The notes beneath the pieces were generated by a model that was given only the letters and a program-made list of their open reading frames with translations, made no database searches and was not told the origin of the DNA. This document shows, piece by piece, positions 1 through 9,471 of a stretch of DNA of 64,000 bases (its first letter is position 1; the number at the start of each line of letters is the position of its first letter). Source of the DNA: Dehalococcoidia bacterium (lineage in GTDB: Bacteria; Chloroflexota; Dehalococcoidia; Bin125); contig JAJEJC010000007.1 of NCBI GenBank assembly GCA_022828105.1, positions 140,885 to 204,884 of the forward strand, given 5' to 3'. The position numbers were made by a program, and so were the translations under genes.

Positions 1-1341
1 GTCGGAGCCGTTGGTCCGGCTCGTGCGCTGCAGATACTCCATCTGCTTGAACTCCCCGCGCCGACCGGTCACGGTCTCCATCACGGCGCCGACGTGCTCG
101 TGCGGTGCGATCACCGAGATGCGCACCCAGGGCTCTCGAATCTCTTCGATGTGATTCGGCGCCGGCAGGTCGGAGGGATTCTCGATCAATCGGGTGCGGC
201 CATCGACACCTTCGACTTCGTATTCGACCGAGGGCGCCGTGAATACCAGCTCCAGGCCGTACTCGCGCTCCAGACGCTCCTGCACGATCTCCATGTGCAG
301 CAGTCCCAGGAATCCCATCCGGAAACCAAAGCCGAGCGCCGCGGAGGACTCGGGCTGATACTGAATCGCGCTGTCGGACAGCCGCAGCTTGTCGAGCGCG
401 TCGGAGAGTTCCTGGTAGTCGGACGAGTTGGCCGGATACAGACCTGCGAAGACCATCGCCTTCGGCTCGCGGTAGCCGGGCAACGGATCGGGAAACGTCC
501 GCCCGCCAACGGTCAGCGTGTCACCTACGCGCACATCGGCAACATCCTTGAGTCCGGTCGCGACGTAGCCGACATCGCCGACGGCGAGGGAGTCGAGCGG
601 GTGCAATGCCGGCAAGAAGCTGCCGACCTCCATCGCTTCGAATCGGCGGTTGGTCGCGCAGAGCCGGAGCGGCGACTGGCCTCTCGCTTCGCCGTCCTTG
701 ACTCGTACATGCGCGATCACGCCTTTGTAGGAGTCGTACTCGGAGTCGAAGATCAGCGCTCGCAGCGGTTCCGACGAGCTGCCTCCGGGCGGCGGGATGC
801 GATCGACGATTGCTTCGAGTAATTCGGCGATGCCATCGCCGGTTTTGGCCGAGACATAGAGCATCTCGTCATAGCTGAAACCGATCACGTCGACGAGTTC
901 CGCCGCGATGGCTTCGGGCCGGGCGACATCCAGGTCAATCTTGTTGATCACCGGGATCAGCGCGAGGTCCTGCTCCATCGCCAGGTAGACGTTGGCCAGC
1001 GTCTGCGCCTGGATTCCCTCGACCGCGTCCACGACCAGCAACGCGCCCTCAGCCGCGGCGAGGCTGCGTGAGACTTCATACGAGAAGTCAACGTGGCCGG
1101 GCGTATCAATCAGGTGCAGCCGATGACGCCCGTCGGTTGGAGAGTCGTACTCCATGCGCACGGCGCGCGCCTTGATCGTGATGCCCTTCTCGCGCTCGAG
1201 GTCCATGGAGTCGAGCAACTGATCCGACATCTCGCGACGGTCGACGGTCGCCGTGGCTTCGATCAGTCGATCGGACAGGGTCGACTTGCCGTGGTCGATA
1301 TGAGCGACGATGCAGAAATTGCGGATGCGTTGGGGATCCAT
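1..1341 (-). CDS. lepA: Elongation factor 4 (LepA), C-terminus cut by window edge
   Basis: Ribosome-associated translational GTPase (EF4). The frame is open from the ATG at 1341 to base 1, giving 447 codons; family members are about 600 residues, so roughly the last quarter lies outside. The N-terminus starts MDPQRIRNFCIVAHIDHGKST, with the G1 P-loop AHIDHGKST at about residues 13-21. The switch region DLEREKGITIKA and the G3 motif DTPGHVDFSYE follow. At the left edge the EF-G-like domain sequence HEHVGAVMETVTGRRG is readable. The first gene upstream on this strand is the ABC ATPase dppF, separated by a terminator hairpin. A TACGAT -10-like hexamer lies only 8 bases before the ATG, so the message could be nearly leaderless. 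The identification is firm; the transcription start is speculative. Confidence 0.95.
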   Translation of the reverse strand, partial: MDPQRIRNFCIVAHIDHGKSTLSDRLIEATATVDRREMSDQLLDSMDLEREKGITIKARAVRMEYDSPTDGRHRLHLIDTPGHVDFSYEVSRSLAAAEGALLVVDAVEGIQAQTLANVYLAMEQDLALIPVINKIDLDVARPEAIAAELVDVIGFSYDEMLYVSAKTGDGIAELLEAIVDRIPPPGGSSSEPLRALIFDSEYDSYKGVIAHVRVKDGEARGQSPLRLCATNRRFEAMEVGSFLPALHPLDSLAVGDVGYVATGLKDVADVRVGDTLTVGGRTFPDPLPGYREPKAMVFAGLYPANSSDYQELSDALDKLRLSDSAIQYQPESSAALGFGFRMGFLGLLHMEIVQERLEREYGLELVFTAPSVEYEVEGVDGRTRLIENPSDLPAPNHIEEIREPWVRISVIAPHEHVGAVMETVTGRRGEFKQMEYLQRTSRTNGSD

Positions 1342-1401
1342 GTGGGCAGATCGTATCAGTCAGCCGCTCCGCCGCCGATTGACAGATATTGACAGATACA
1401 G

Positions 1402-1427
1402 AGAGCGGGGCCTTGCGGCCCCGCTCT
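1402..1427 (-). terminator. Terminator hairpin after the dpp ATPase genes
   Basis: Perfect 11-bp inverted repeat (AGAGCGGGGCC at 1402-1412, GGCCCCGCTCT at 1417-1427) with a TTGC loop, 25 bases past the dppF stop and 60 bases before the lepA start. No clean poly-U tract follows on the minus strand, so termination efficiency is uncertain, but position and stability fit an end-of-operon terminator. Confidence 0.7.
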
Positions 1428-1452
1428 GTTCGGCTGCCAGTTCGCTCAACGG

Positions 1453-2695
<1,243 letters not shown>

Positions 2696-2703
<8 letters not shown>

Positions 2704-3742
2704 TGGCAGTCTCCTCTTCCAGGATCTCCACGGTGTGGGCGCTGGCCAGGATTCGGTCGGCCTCGTCGGCGACCGCCTCGGATTCCCAACAGGCAACCAG
2801 GTGTCCGGGTGCAAACTCTACGAGTTCCGGACGTTCTGAGGTGCACTGGTCCGTCGCAAAGCGGCAGCGCGGCGCGAATGAGCAGCCGTCCGGCAGGTTG
2901 GTCAGGTCCGGAGGAGTTCCTTCAATGGGAATCAGGCGGCCGGTGCGAGCGTCAAGTCGAGGCACCGACTCCAGCAGACCGAGCGTGTACGCGTGCTTGG
3001 GACGCGCGTAGATTTCGGTCGCGTCGCCGCTTTCGACGATGCGTCCGCCGTACATCACGTTGACGCGGTCGGCGTAACGCGCGACCACGCCCAGGTTGTG
3101 GGTGATGACGATCACGGCGGTACCGAGCTCGCGGCTCAAGCGGGCCATGACTTCGAGCACCTGCGCCTGAATGGTCACGTCGAGCGCGGTCGTCGGCTCA
3201 TCCGCGAGCAGGAGCTTGGGGTCGCAGGAGAGCGCCATCGCGATCATCACGCGCTGCCGCATGCCGCCGGAGAACTGGTGGGGGAAGTCGAACAGCCGCT
3301 GCTCGGCGGCAGGGATGCCGACCATGTTGAGCAGCTCGATGGCGCGCTCATTCGCCTGGGTGCGATTGAGTCCCATGTGCAGCTCGATCGCCTCCGTGAG
3401 CTGCCGCCCAATCGTGAGCACCGGATTGAGCGAGGTCATCGGCTCCTGGAAGACCATGGCGATGTCGTTGCCGCGAATCTCGCGCATGCGCGAGTCGTCG
3501 ACGGCCATCAGTTCTTCGCCGTCGAACCAGACCTGGCCATCGACAATCTTGCCCGGCGGGTTCGGGATCAGGCGCAACAGCGAGAGCGCGGAGACGCTCT
3601 TGCCGGAGCCCGACTCGCCGACGAGACCGAGCGTCTGGCCCGGCATCAGGTCGTAGGAGACGTCGTTGACCGCCTTCACGACTCCTTCGGACGTGAAGAA
3701 ACTCGTGGAGAGGTTCTGGACACTCAACAGCGGGTCAGCCAT
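2696..3742 (-). CDS. Oligo/dipeptide ABC transporter ATP-binding protein (OppD/DppD type)
   Basis: Partner ATPase of the peptide transporter, 348 residues, usual length. It has Walker [13 protein letters not shown]-loop [14 protein letters not shown], signature [14 protein letters not shown], Walker [16 protein letters not shown]-loop [10 protein letters not shown], and the OppD-type C-terminal tail with paired cysteines ([14 protein letters not shown]). A strong Shine-Dalgarno AAAGGAG sits 7 bases before the ATG. Its stop overlaps the dppF start by 8 bp, indicating translational coupling. The gene lies just downstream of tRNA-Lys and tRNA-Leu on the same strand. The two ATPases without permeases form an orphan pair here; they could serve membrane components encoded elsewhere. 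Substrate cannot be read from sequence. Confidence 0.9.
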
Positions 3743-3829
3743 AAGAGAACTCCTTTAGCGACGCCTCTGGCTCCGGTTGGTGCAACGCCGTGAGCGTCAG
3801 GTGGTCACGGCGAGATTGCCTGGCGGGAC

Positions 3830-3914
3830 TGGTGGGGAAGAGGAGACTCGAACTCCTACGCCTTGCGGCACATGATCCTAAATCATGCTCGTCTGCCAAT
3901 TCCGACACTTCCCC
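3830..3914 (-). tRNA. tRNA-Leu (anticodon UAG), CCA encoded
   Basis: The minus strand folds as a class II tRNA: acceptor GGGGAAG/CTTCCCC, anticodon stem CATGA/TCATG around loop TTTAGGA (anticodon TAG), long variable arm GCC-GCAA-GGC, and T-arm AGGAG-TTCGAGT-CTCCT. Discriminator A and a templated CCA occupy 3833-3830. It reads CUN leucine codons, mainly CUA. Confidence 0.96.
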
Positions 3915-3924
3915 CGATTCGAGC

Positions 3925-3950
3925 GAGGCCGCCGGTGCGCCGGCAGCCTC
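3925..3950 (-). other. Hairpin between tRNA-Lys and tRNA-Leu
   Basis: Inverted repeat GAGGC-GCCGG-TGCG-CCGGC-GCCTC with a single mismatch, in the 86-base spacer between two minus-strand tRNA genes. It may be a tRNA-precursor processing or pausing structure. No U-tract follows on the minus strand, so I do not call it a terminator. Confidence 0.35.
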
Positions 3951-4000
3951 AAGCGAACGGCGCAGAAGCGTGGGCAGACCGCCCAGGCTGCTGGAATGAT

Positions 4001-4076
<76 letters not shown>

Positions 4077-4338
4077 GCGCGTGATGCGCGACCACGACAC
4101 CGGCTGCGCCGCGGCGTCAGACAATCTTACACGCCCTGCACTGCTTCCGCGCGCGGCGGCCGATTGGCTCAAGTTGCGCTCCTATCTCCCCGATGCCCTC
4201 GATGCCCTGGCGTCCAGTGCGCCCGCTGCCATCGACTTGGCCTGCAAGCTAGCCAAGACGACGCAGAACGTCAACGAGGTAACAGTGATTGTAGACGGTG
4301 GGCGCACAGTGGTCGTCGGTGCCGCCCGCCGGTTCGCG
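4077..4338. other. Divergent intergenic region, no supported gene
   Basis: Stretch of about 260 bases between the divergent tRNA-Lys and tRNA-Val transcripts. An open frame on the plus strand (4081-4410) runs into the tRNA-Val gene, lacks a ribosome binding site and resembles no family, so I do not annotate it. A TAAGAT -10-like hexamer on the minus strand (4129-4124), 48 bases before tRNA-Lys, might be its promoter, but no convincing -35 accompanies it. Confidence 0.4.
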
Positions 4339-4368
4339 TTGACCATGCGTGCAGGCGCGACCTACGAT
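4339..4368 (+). promoter_or_regulatory. Sigma-70-type promoter for tRNA-Val (and possibly thrS)
   Basis: TTGACC (4339-4344), 18-bp spacer, TACGAT (4363-4368). The tRNA-Val 5' end at 4388 lies 19 bases past the -10 box, the spacing expected for a short tRNA leader. thrS begins 32 bases after the tRNA, so it may be cotranscribed. Confidence 0.65.
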
Positions 4369-4387
4369 GAATCCGCACCCCCGGTGC

Positions 4388-4464
4388 GGGCGGTTAGCTC
4401 AGTTGGCTAGAGCGCTGCGTTGACATCGCAGAGGTCACTGGTTCAAGTCCAGTATCGCCCACCA
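4388..4464 (+). tRNA. tRNA-Val (anticodon GAC), CCA encoded
   Basis: Acceptor GGGCGGT/ATCGCCC, D-arm GCTC/GAGC, anticodon stem CTGCG/CGCAG with loop TTGACAT (anticodon GAC), T-arm ACTGG-TTCAAGT-CCAGT, discriminator A and templated CCA (4462-4464). It decodes GUC/GUU. It is immediately followed by thrS on the same strand. Confidence 0.97.
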
Positions 4465-4495
4465 CTCTCCCACGCGACCGTGCCGGGCGTATCGA

Positions 4496-6385
4496 ATGCG
4501 TACGCTCGGACTCCAGCTTGATGACAGACGGATGGCCGACGACCCGTTTGACCTGGAACCGGAACTGGAGGCGGGCGTCCCTGCGGTCGCCGCACCGGGC
4601 GAGGTGGACGAGGCCGAGTGGCTGCAGCGAATGCGGCACTCCGCGGCTCACGTCCTGGCCCAGGTCGTGCTGGAGATGTTCCCTGAGGGCAAGATCGCGA
4701 TCGGCCCGCCAATCGACACCGGCTTCTACTACGACTTCGACCTGCCGCGACCGCTGACACCCGAGGATCTCTCCCAGATCCAGAAGCGGATGCGCAAGGA
4801 GATGGGCCGCAACCATCGCTTCGTCTGGGAAGAGATATCGGTCGACGAGGCACGCGACCGGTTTGCCGATCAGCCGTTCAAGCAGGAATTGATCGACCAG
4901 TTCTCGCTCGATTCAGACCGCCTGGGAATCTGCACGCACGCAGCGTTTACCGACCTGTGCCGGGGCGGGCACGTGGAATCGACACGGCAGATCGGCCCGT
5001 TTCGCTTGACCAGCGTGGCCGGCGCGTACTGGCGCGGCGACGAACGCCGACCGCAGCTGCAGCGGGTCTACGGCGCGCTATTCGCCACCAAAGAAGAGCT
5101 GGACGCACATTTCCAGCGGATTGAGGAGGCGCAACGGCGGGATCACCGACGCTTGGGCCGCGAGTTGGACCTGTTTGCGTTCGACGAGTTGGTCGGCGCA
5201 GGCGTGCCCTTGTTGCTGCCCGACGGCGCGATCGTGCGGCAGGAGATGGAACGCCTGATCCGCGAGTTGCAGGAAGCGCGCGGCTATCGCGAGGTCTGGA
5301 CCGGTCATCTGGCTCGGGGGGAGCTGTTTCGGCGCTCCGGTCACCTGGAGAACTATTCCGATGTGATGTATCCGGCCATGCGCGAACACGACGAACACCG
5401 AAATGGTTCGGAGGATGACGAGGACGGCGAGGCCTACTTCCTCAAGCCGATGAACTGTCCGCTGCATATGACGCTCTACAACCACTCGCTGCATTCCTAC
5501 CGCGAGCTGCCCTTGCGCTATGCCGAGTACACGACCCTGTATCGATACGAGAAGTCCGGGCAACTCTCCGGTCTGACTCGGGTGCGGTCGCTGACCCAGG
5601 ACGATTGCCACATCTTCATCACCCCCGATCAAATCACTGATGAAGTTGCGCGGGTCCTGGAACTGGTGCAGACGCTGTTCACGACCTACGGCATGCCCAA
5701 CTTCCGCTACGAGCTGTCGCTTCCGGGCGAGGGCGGCAAGTACGTGGACGATCCGCAGGCCTGGTCAATCGCAGTGACCGCACTGCGTGACGCGCTCGAC
5801 AAGGCCGGCATCGACTACGTGGAACAGCAAGGCGAGGCGGCATTCTACGGACCGAAGGCCGACCTGTTCGTCTCCGATGTCATGGGCAGGGAGTGGCAAC
5901 TCTCGACCATTCAGCTCGATCTGATTCAGCCGGCGCGGCTGGGCTGCGTGTATGTCGCCGACAATGGAGAACGCCGCACGCCCGTCGTCATTCATCGGGC
6001 GATTCACGGTTCGTTCGAGCGATTCATGGGCATTCTGATCGAGCACTACGCTGGCGCGTTTCCGCTCTGGCTGGCGCCAACGCAAGCGCGCTGCATCCCG
6101 ATTGCGGACCGGCACCAGGAATGGGCCGACGAAGTCGCGCGCGAGCTGCGCGAAGCAGGATTGCGGGTCGATGTGGACGATGGCAACGAGCGGATGCAGG
6201 CCAAGATTCGCAACGGCCAGCGGCGCAAGATTCCCTACTTGCTCGTGATTGGCGACCGAGAAGTCGAGGCGCGCTCGGCCGCGGTTCGGGTCCGCAACGG
6301 CGAGGATCTGGGCGCCATGCCACTCGATCAGATTCGCGAAATGCTGACCCAACTCAAGGCAAGCCGAGCAAACGAACCGGCCTGA
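4496..6385 (+). CDS. thrS: Threonyl-tRNA synthetase lacking an N-terminal TGS domain
   Basis: Charges tRNA-Thr in the cytoplasm. The editing domain carries both metal-site halves: HSAAH at residues 48-52 and LCRGGHV further on. The class II catalytic core follows with MNCPLHM (zinc Cys), motif 2 around RYEKSGQLSGLTRVR, the QDDCHIF segment, and motif 3 HRAIHGSFERFMGILIEHY. The C-terminal anticodon-binding domain ends near ReMLTQLKA. In typical bacterial ThrRS the editing His pair lies at about residue 73-77, after a roughly 60-residue TGS domain; here only 47 unrelated residues precede it, so TGS is missing. An internal ATG at 4532 (MADDPFDL) is an equally plausible start; neither start has a strong Shine-Dalgarno. 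Confidence 0.95.
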   Translation: MRTLGLQLDDRRMADDPFDLEPELEAGVPAVAAPGEVDEAEWLQRMRHSAAHVLAQVVLEMFPEGKIAIGPPIDTGFYYDFDLPRPLTPEDLSQIQKRMRKEMGRNHRFVWEEISVDEARDRFADQPFKQELIDQFSLDSDRLGICTHAAFTDLCRGGHVESTRQIGPFRLTSVAGAYWRGDERRPQLQRVYGALFATKEELDAHFQRIEEAQRRDHRRLGRELDLFAFDELVGAGVPLLLPDGAIVRQEMERLIRELQEARGYREVWTGHLARGELFRRSGHLENYSDVMYPAMREHDEHRNGSEDDEDGEAYFLKPMNCPLHMTLYNHSLHSYRELPLRYAEYTTLYRYEKSGQLSGLTRVRSLTQDDCHIFITPDQITDEVARVLELVQTLFTTYGMPNFRYELSLPGEGGKYVDDPQAWSIAVTALRDALDKAGIDYVEQQGEAAFYGPKADLFVSDVMGREWQLSTIQLDLIQPARLGCVYVADNGERRTPVVIHRAIHGSFERFMGILIEHYAGAFPLWLAPTQARCIPIADRHQEWADEVARELREAGLRVDVDDGNERMQAKIRNGQRRKIPYLLVIGDREVEARSAAVRVRNGEDLGAMPLDQIREMLTQLKASRANEPA

Positions 6386-6531
6386 CGAGGGAGCGATGCA
6401 GACGACGCGTCGCCGGGCCGATACTCTTCATACACTCAGGCAGGTATGCTCGCTGAGGCTCCGTTGAGCCGCCCGCCGAACGCGCGAACTCCGACCAACG
6501 ACGAACAGAACCAGGGACAAGAGCAACGCGC

Positions 6532-8094
6532 ATGCCCGAGTTGCAACGACCGTTTGACACGCTCCTGATCGCGAATCGCGGAGAGATTGCGGTCCGAGTG
6601 ATTCGAGGCGCGAGAGATCTCGGTATCCACACCGTGGCGGTGTACTCGGACGCGGATCGCGACGCGCGGCACGTGCGCATGGCCGACGAGTCGGTGCGGA
6701 TCGGCGATTCGCCGCCTTCCGAGAGCTACCTGTCGATCGAATCGGTGCTCAAGGCAGCCAAGGAGTCCGGCGCCGACGCCGTCCATCCCGGCTACGGATT
6801 TCTCTCTGAGAACACGACCTTTTCGCGCGCCTGCCGCGACAACGGGATCATCTTCGTCGGTCCCTCGCCCGAGGCGATTGAGCTGATGGGCGACAAGATT
6901 GAATCGCGGCGCACGATGCAGCAGCACGGCGTGCCGATCATTCCCGGCGCGATTGACCCGATCACCGACCTCGACGAGGCTCGCCGGACAGCCGACGAGA
7001 TTGGCTATCCCGTCGTAATCAAGGCGGCCGCCGGCGGCGGCGGGCGCGGAATCCGTGTCGTGGAAGCGGCGAGCGAGATTGAACGCGCGGTGAAGCAGGC
7101 GCAGGAAGAGGCAATCACGGCTTTTGGCGACGGCGCGGTGTTTGTGGAGAAGCTGCTGCGACCTGCGCGACACATTGAGATTCAGGTCGTGGCCGATACG
7201 TTCGGCAACATCGTGTGCCTGGGCGAGCGCGACTGCTCGGCTCAGCGGCGGCGGCAAAAGCTGGTCGAAGAATCGCCCGCGCCCGGCATGACGCCGCAGC
7301 TTCGGGCGCGCATGGAAGAGGCGGCGACCAACGCCGCGCGCGCTTGCGACTACACCTCTACCGGAACCGTCGAGTTTCTGGTCTGGGACGACCCCAACGC
7401 GCCCGACGGCAAGAACTTCGCCTTTCTCGAGATGAATACGCGGCTGCAGGTCGAACACCCGGTCACGGAACTGGTCCGCGGCGTCGATCTGGTGCAGGAC
7501 CAGTTGAAGATTGCCGGAGGTCAACCACTTGGCTACACCGCGGCCGAGCGCCCCATTCGCGGCTGGGCGATGGAGTGCCGAATCACGGCCGAGGACCCGT
7601 TCCGCGACTTCACGCCGTCGGTCGGGCCGATCGCATGGTTCCGTGAGCCCGGCGGTCCGGGCGTGCGCCTGGACTCGATGCTGGCGCGCGGGGTCGGTGT
7701 GAGTCCGTTTTACGACTCCTTGATCAGCAAGCTGATCACCTGGGGTGAGACTCGCGACCAGTGCATTCGGCGGATGCAGCGGGCGCTTGGGGAGTATCTC
7801 ATCCTCGGCGTGAGCACATCGATCCCGTTTCACCAGGCGCTGCTGGAAGACGAGCAGTTCCGCGACGGCGAGATTCACACCTTGTACGTCGAGGAGAAGG
7901 AGATCCTGGATCCGACTGAACGCCCGTCGGGCGAACACGAAGCGTCGCTGGCGGCCGCCCTGTTCTTTCATACCCAGGGCGAACGCGCCGACGCTGAGCG
8001 CGGCGGTCCCTCGACTCGGCGGCGGCCATGGGCGCGCACGGCGCGCGGTCGTAGAAATCTTGTGGAGCAGGGATGGCGAAGAACTACCGGCTAA
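6532..8094 (+). CDS. accC: Biotin carboxylase subunit of an acyl-CoA carboxylase
   Basis: ATP-dependent carboxylation of biotin, the first half-reaction of acetyl- or propionyl-CoA carboxylase. Family landmarks: LLIANRGEIAVRVIR near the N-terminus, HPGYGFLSEN, the ATP-grasp glycine loop KAAAGGGGRGIR, CSAQRRRQKLVEESP, and FLEMNTRLQVEHPVTE with the catalytic Glu/Arg region. The core normally ends near the YVEEKE segment; about 60 additional residues rich in Arg/Gly follow, and the last 22 bp overlap the biotinyl subunit. The carboxylase is thus split from its biotin carrier rather than fused. No carboxyltransferase gene is nearby, so the acyl-CoA substrate cannot be fixed; acetyl- or propionyl-CoA are the usual ones. 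Confidence 0.93.
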   Translation: MPELQRPFDTLLIANRGEIAVRVIRGARDLGIHTVAVYSDADRDARHVRMADESVRIGDSPPSESYLSIESVLKAAKESGADAVHPGYGFLSENTTFSRACRDNGIIFVGPSPEAIELMGDKIESRRTMQQHGVPIIPGAIDPITDLDEARRTADEIGYPVVIKAAAGGGGRGIRVVEAASEIERAVKQAQEEAITAFGDGAVFVEKLLRPARHIEIQVVADTFGNIVCLGERDCSAQRRRQKLVEESPAPGMTPQLRARMEEAATNAARACDYTSTGTVEFLVWDDPNAPDGKNFAFLEMNTRLQVEHPVTELVRGVDLVQDQLKIAGGQPLGYTAAERPIRGWAMECRITAEDPFRDFTPSVGPIAWFREPGGPGVRLDSMLARGVGVSPFYDSLISKLITWGETRDQCIRRMQRALGEYLILGVSTSIPFHQALLEDEQFRDGEIHTLYVEEKEILDPTERPSGEHEASLAAALFFHTQGERADAERGGPSTRRRPWARTARGRRNLVEQGWRRTTG

Positions 8095-8588
8095 TCGTCC
8101 AGCAGGCGCTGCGCGAAGTATCCATTGAAGAGGCTGCAGACGGCCGATACCAGGCCGACTTCGATGGCCAGACGCACGAGCTGGAACTCGTACCACTCGA
8201 TGACAGCAGCCTGTTTCGGTTTCGCATCGACGGACAGAGCATGCCGCTGGCGATCCGACGAGATGGGATGTCGCTGGACGTTTTCATCGGCCCAGACCGG
8301 TTCACGGCTGAGATTGAGCGCAGCGCCGGGGTGTTGAGTCAGTCGGGACCGGCCATTGCCGGTGAGATTCGCCTGACCGCGCCGATGACGGGGCAGGTGA
8401 CGGAAGTGCTTGTCGCCGAGGGCGACAGAGTTACGGAGGGCGACGGGTTGTTGGTGATGGTGGCAATGAAGATGAACAACGAGATTCGCTCTCCGGCGAC
8501 GGGAACGATCACCGCTGTGAACGTCTCGCCGGGCGACGCCGTCGATCAGGGCGACCTGATGCTGGTGATCGATACCGAGTCGGAGTGA
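8073..8588 (+). CDS. Biotin carboxyl carrier subunit of acyl-CoA carboxylase
   Basis: Carries biotin between the carboxylase and carboxyltransferase sites. The C-terminal biotinyl domain (about residues 100-168) begins LTAPMTGQVTEVLV and contains VAMKMNNEI, with Lys133 the predicted biotinylation site (most homologues have EAMKM). The first about 85 residues resemble the beta-barrel BT-type module that docks biotinyl domains to carboxylase subunits in fused acyl-CoA carboxylases, although this part is weakly conserved. A GAGCAGGG Shine-Dalgarno precedes the ATG, and the gene overlaps accC by 22 bp. In many relatives both modules are one polypeptide; here they are split genes. Confidence 0.9.
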   Translation: MAKNYRLIVQQALREVSIEEAADGRYQADFDGQTHELELVPLDDSSLFRFRIDGQSMPLAIRRDGMSLDVFIGPDRFTAEIERSAGVLSQSGPAIAGEIRLTAPMTGQVTEVLVAEGDRVTEGDGLLVMVAMKMNNEIRSPATGTITAVNVSPGDAVDQGDLMLVIDTESE

Positions 8589-8614
8589 ATCTGGCAGAGT
8601 TAGCGGTGCACGGA

Positions 8615-8643
8615 TTGAAACCGCGAACCGACAGTCCTAGTAT
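8615..8643 (+). promoter_or_regulatory. Sigma-70-type promoter of infC
   Basis: TTGAAA (8615-8620), 17-bp spacer, TAGTAT (8638-8643). The predicted transcript starts near 8650, leaving a leader of about 45 nt before the putative CTG start of infC. This is the best-matching housekeeping promoter in the first 10 kb. Confidence 0.65.
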
Positions 8644-8694
8644 CGGCGACAACAGAGCGAATCAGACGATGATTCGCAGCGAAGGAGATTAGCT

Positions 8695-9327
8695 CTGGCC
8701 GTCAAGGATCAACGAGAACAACGTGAACAGCGCGTCAACGAAGCGATCCGGATCCACGAGGTGCGAGTGATCGGATCCGAGGGCGAGCAGCTCGGCATCA
8801 TGCCGACCGGTCAGGCCCTCGACCTGGCCCAAGCTCAAGGTCTGGATCTGGTGGAAGTCGCGCCCAATGCCCGCCCACCGGTCGCCAAGATGCTCGACTA
8901 CGGTCGCTACAAGTACGAGCAATCAAAGCGAGAACGCGAGGGGCGGCGGCGCCAGAAGACCGCGTCGTTGCATCAGGTCAAGATGCGCCCGAACATTGGC
9001 AAACACGACATGGAGGCCAAGGGACGTACGGCGGCTCGACTGCTGCGCAATGGCGACAAGGTCAAGATCTCGGTGATGTTCCGGGGACGCGAGATCACCC
9101 ACCGAGAAATCGGCCAGGAGCGTATCCAGGAGATGCTCGACACGCTGGCCGAGAACGACGTGCCGACCGTGGTTGAGAAGCCGATTACGACCGAGGGCAG
9201 ATTCATGTCGGTGATCGTGGTCGAGGACAAGGCGAAGGCCAAAGCGATCGCCGACGCCAAGGTCGCTCCCGACACGGAAGCAGCCGACGCCGTCGAGTCG
9301 ATTGAGGCGGTCGAAGCCGCGGGCTAG
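8695..9327 (+). CDS. infC: Translation initiation factor IF-3, probable CTG start
   Basis: Binds the 30S subunit and checks start codons during initiation. The N-domain reads RVNEAIRIHEVRVIGSEGEQ, followed by LDLVEVAPNARPPVAKMLDYGRYKYEQ, a basic linker, and the C-domain VKMRPNIGKHDMEAKGRTAARLL and VKISVMFRGRE. The frame has no in-frame ATG, GTG or TTG between the upstream stop at 8638 and the GTG at 8761, which falls inside the N-domain. The best start is CTG at 8695, 7 bases after AAGGAG. IF-3 genes are known for non-AUG starts (AUU in E. coli) that let IF-3 repress itself. The C-terminus has an extra acidic tail of about 25 residues. The gene heads infC-rpmI-rplT. Confidence 0.93.
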   Translation: MAVKDQREQREQRVNEAIRIHEVRVIGSEGEQLGIMPTGQALDLAQAQGLDLVEVAPNARPPVAKMLDYGRYKYEQSKREREGRRRQKTASLHQVKMRPNIGKHDMEAKGRTAARLLRNGDKVKISVMFRGREITHREIGQERIQEMLDTLAENDVPTVVEKPITTEGRFMSVIVVEDKAKAKAIADAKVAPDTEAADAVESIEAVEAAG

Positions 9328-9385
9328 CGCTCGTACCACCTCTACTGCTGCGCCCAGCCGGATCCTGCCCCTGTGTTGCGTCTGA

Positions 9386-9414
9386 TTGGACTGTGTCCAA
9401 ATCGATCGTAAGCT
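9386..9414 (+). promoter_or_regulatory. Candidate promoter/operator upstream of rpmI
   Basis: TTGGAC (9386-9391), 17-bp spacer, TAAGCT (9409-9414), about 57 bases before the rpmI ATG. The -35 box is half of a perfect inverted repeat, TTGGAC-TGT-GTCCAA (9386-9400). Further down, CGGCC (9427-9431) can pair with GGCCG (9443-9447) in the leader, which might be a ribosomal-protein feedback structure. All of this is inference from motif spacing. Confidence 0.4.
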
Positions 9415-9471
9415 GATACGAAGCGACGGCCGGGTTTCGCCAGGCCGCGACTGCGCTGGAGATCACGATCC

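Noticed and set aside
1378..1397. Tandem ATTGACAGAT repeat upstream of lepA
   Set aside because: Only two 10-bp copies; contains TTGACA on the plus strand, but no gene lies downstream in that direction, so a promoter role is unlikely.
4081..4410. Open frame of 109 codons upstream of thrS
   Set aside because: It runs into the tRNA-Val gene, has no ribosome binding site and resembles no family.
6436..8196. Minus-strand frame of 586 codons opposite accC
   Set aside because: Shadow of the biotin carboxylase gene; no recognisable motif and Arg-rich composition.
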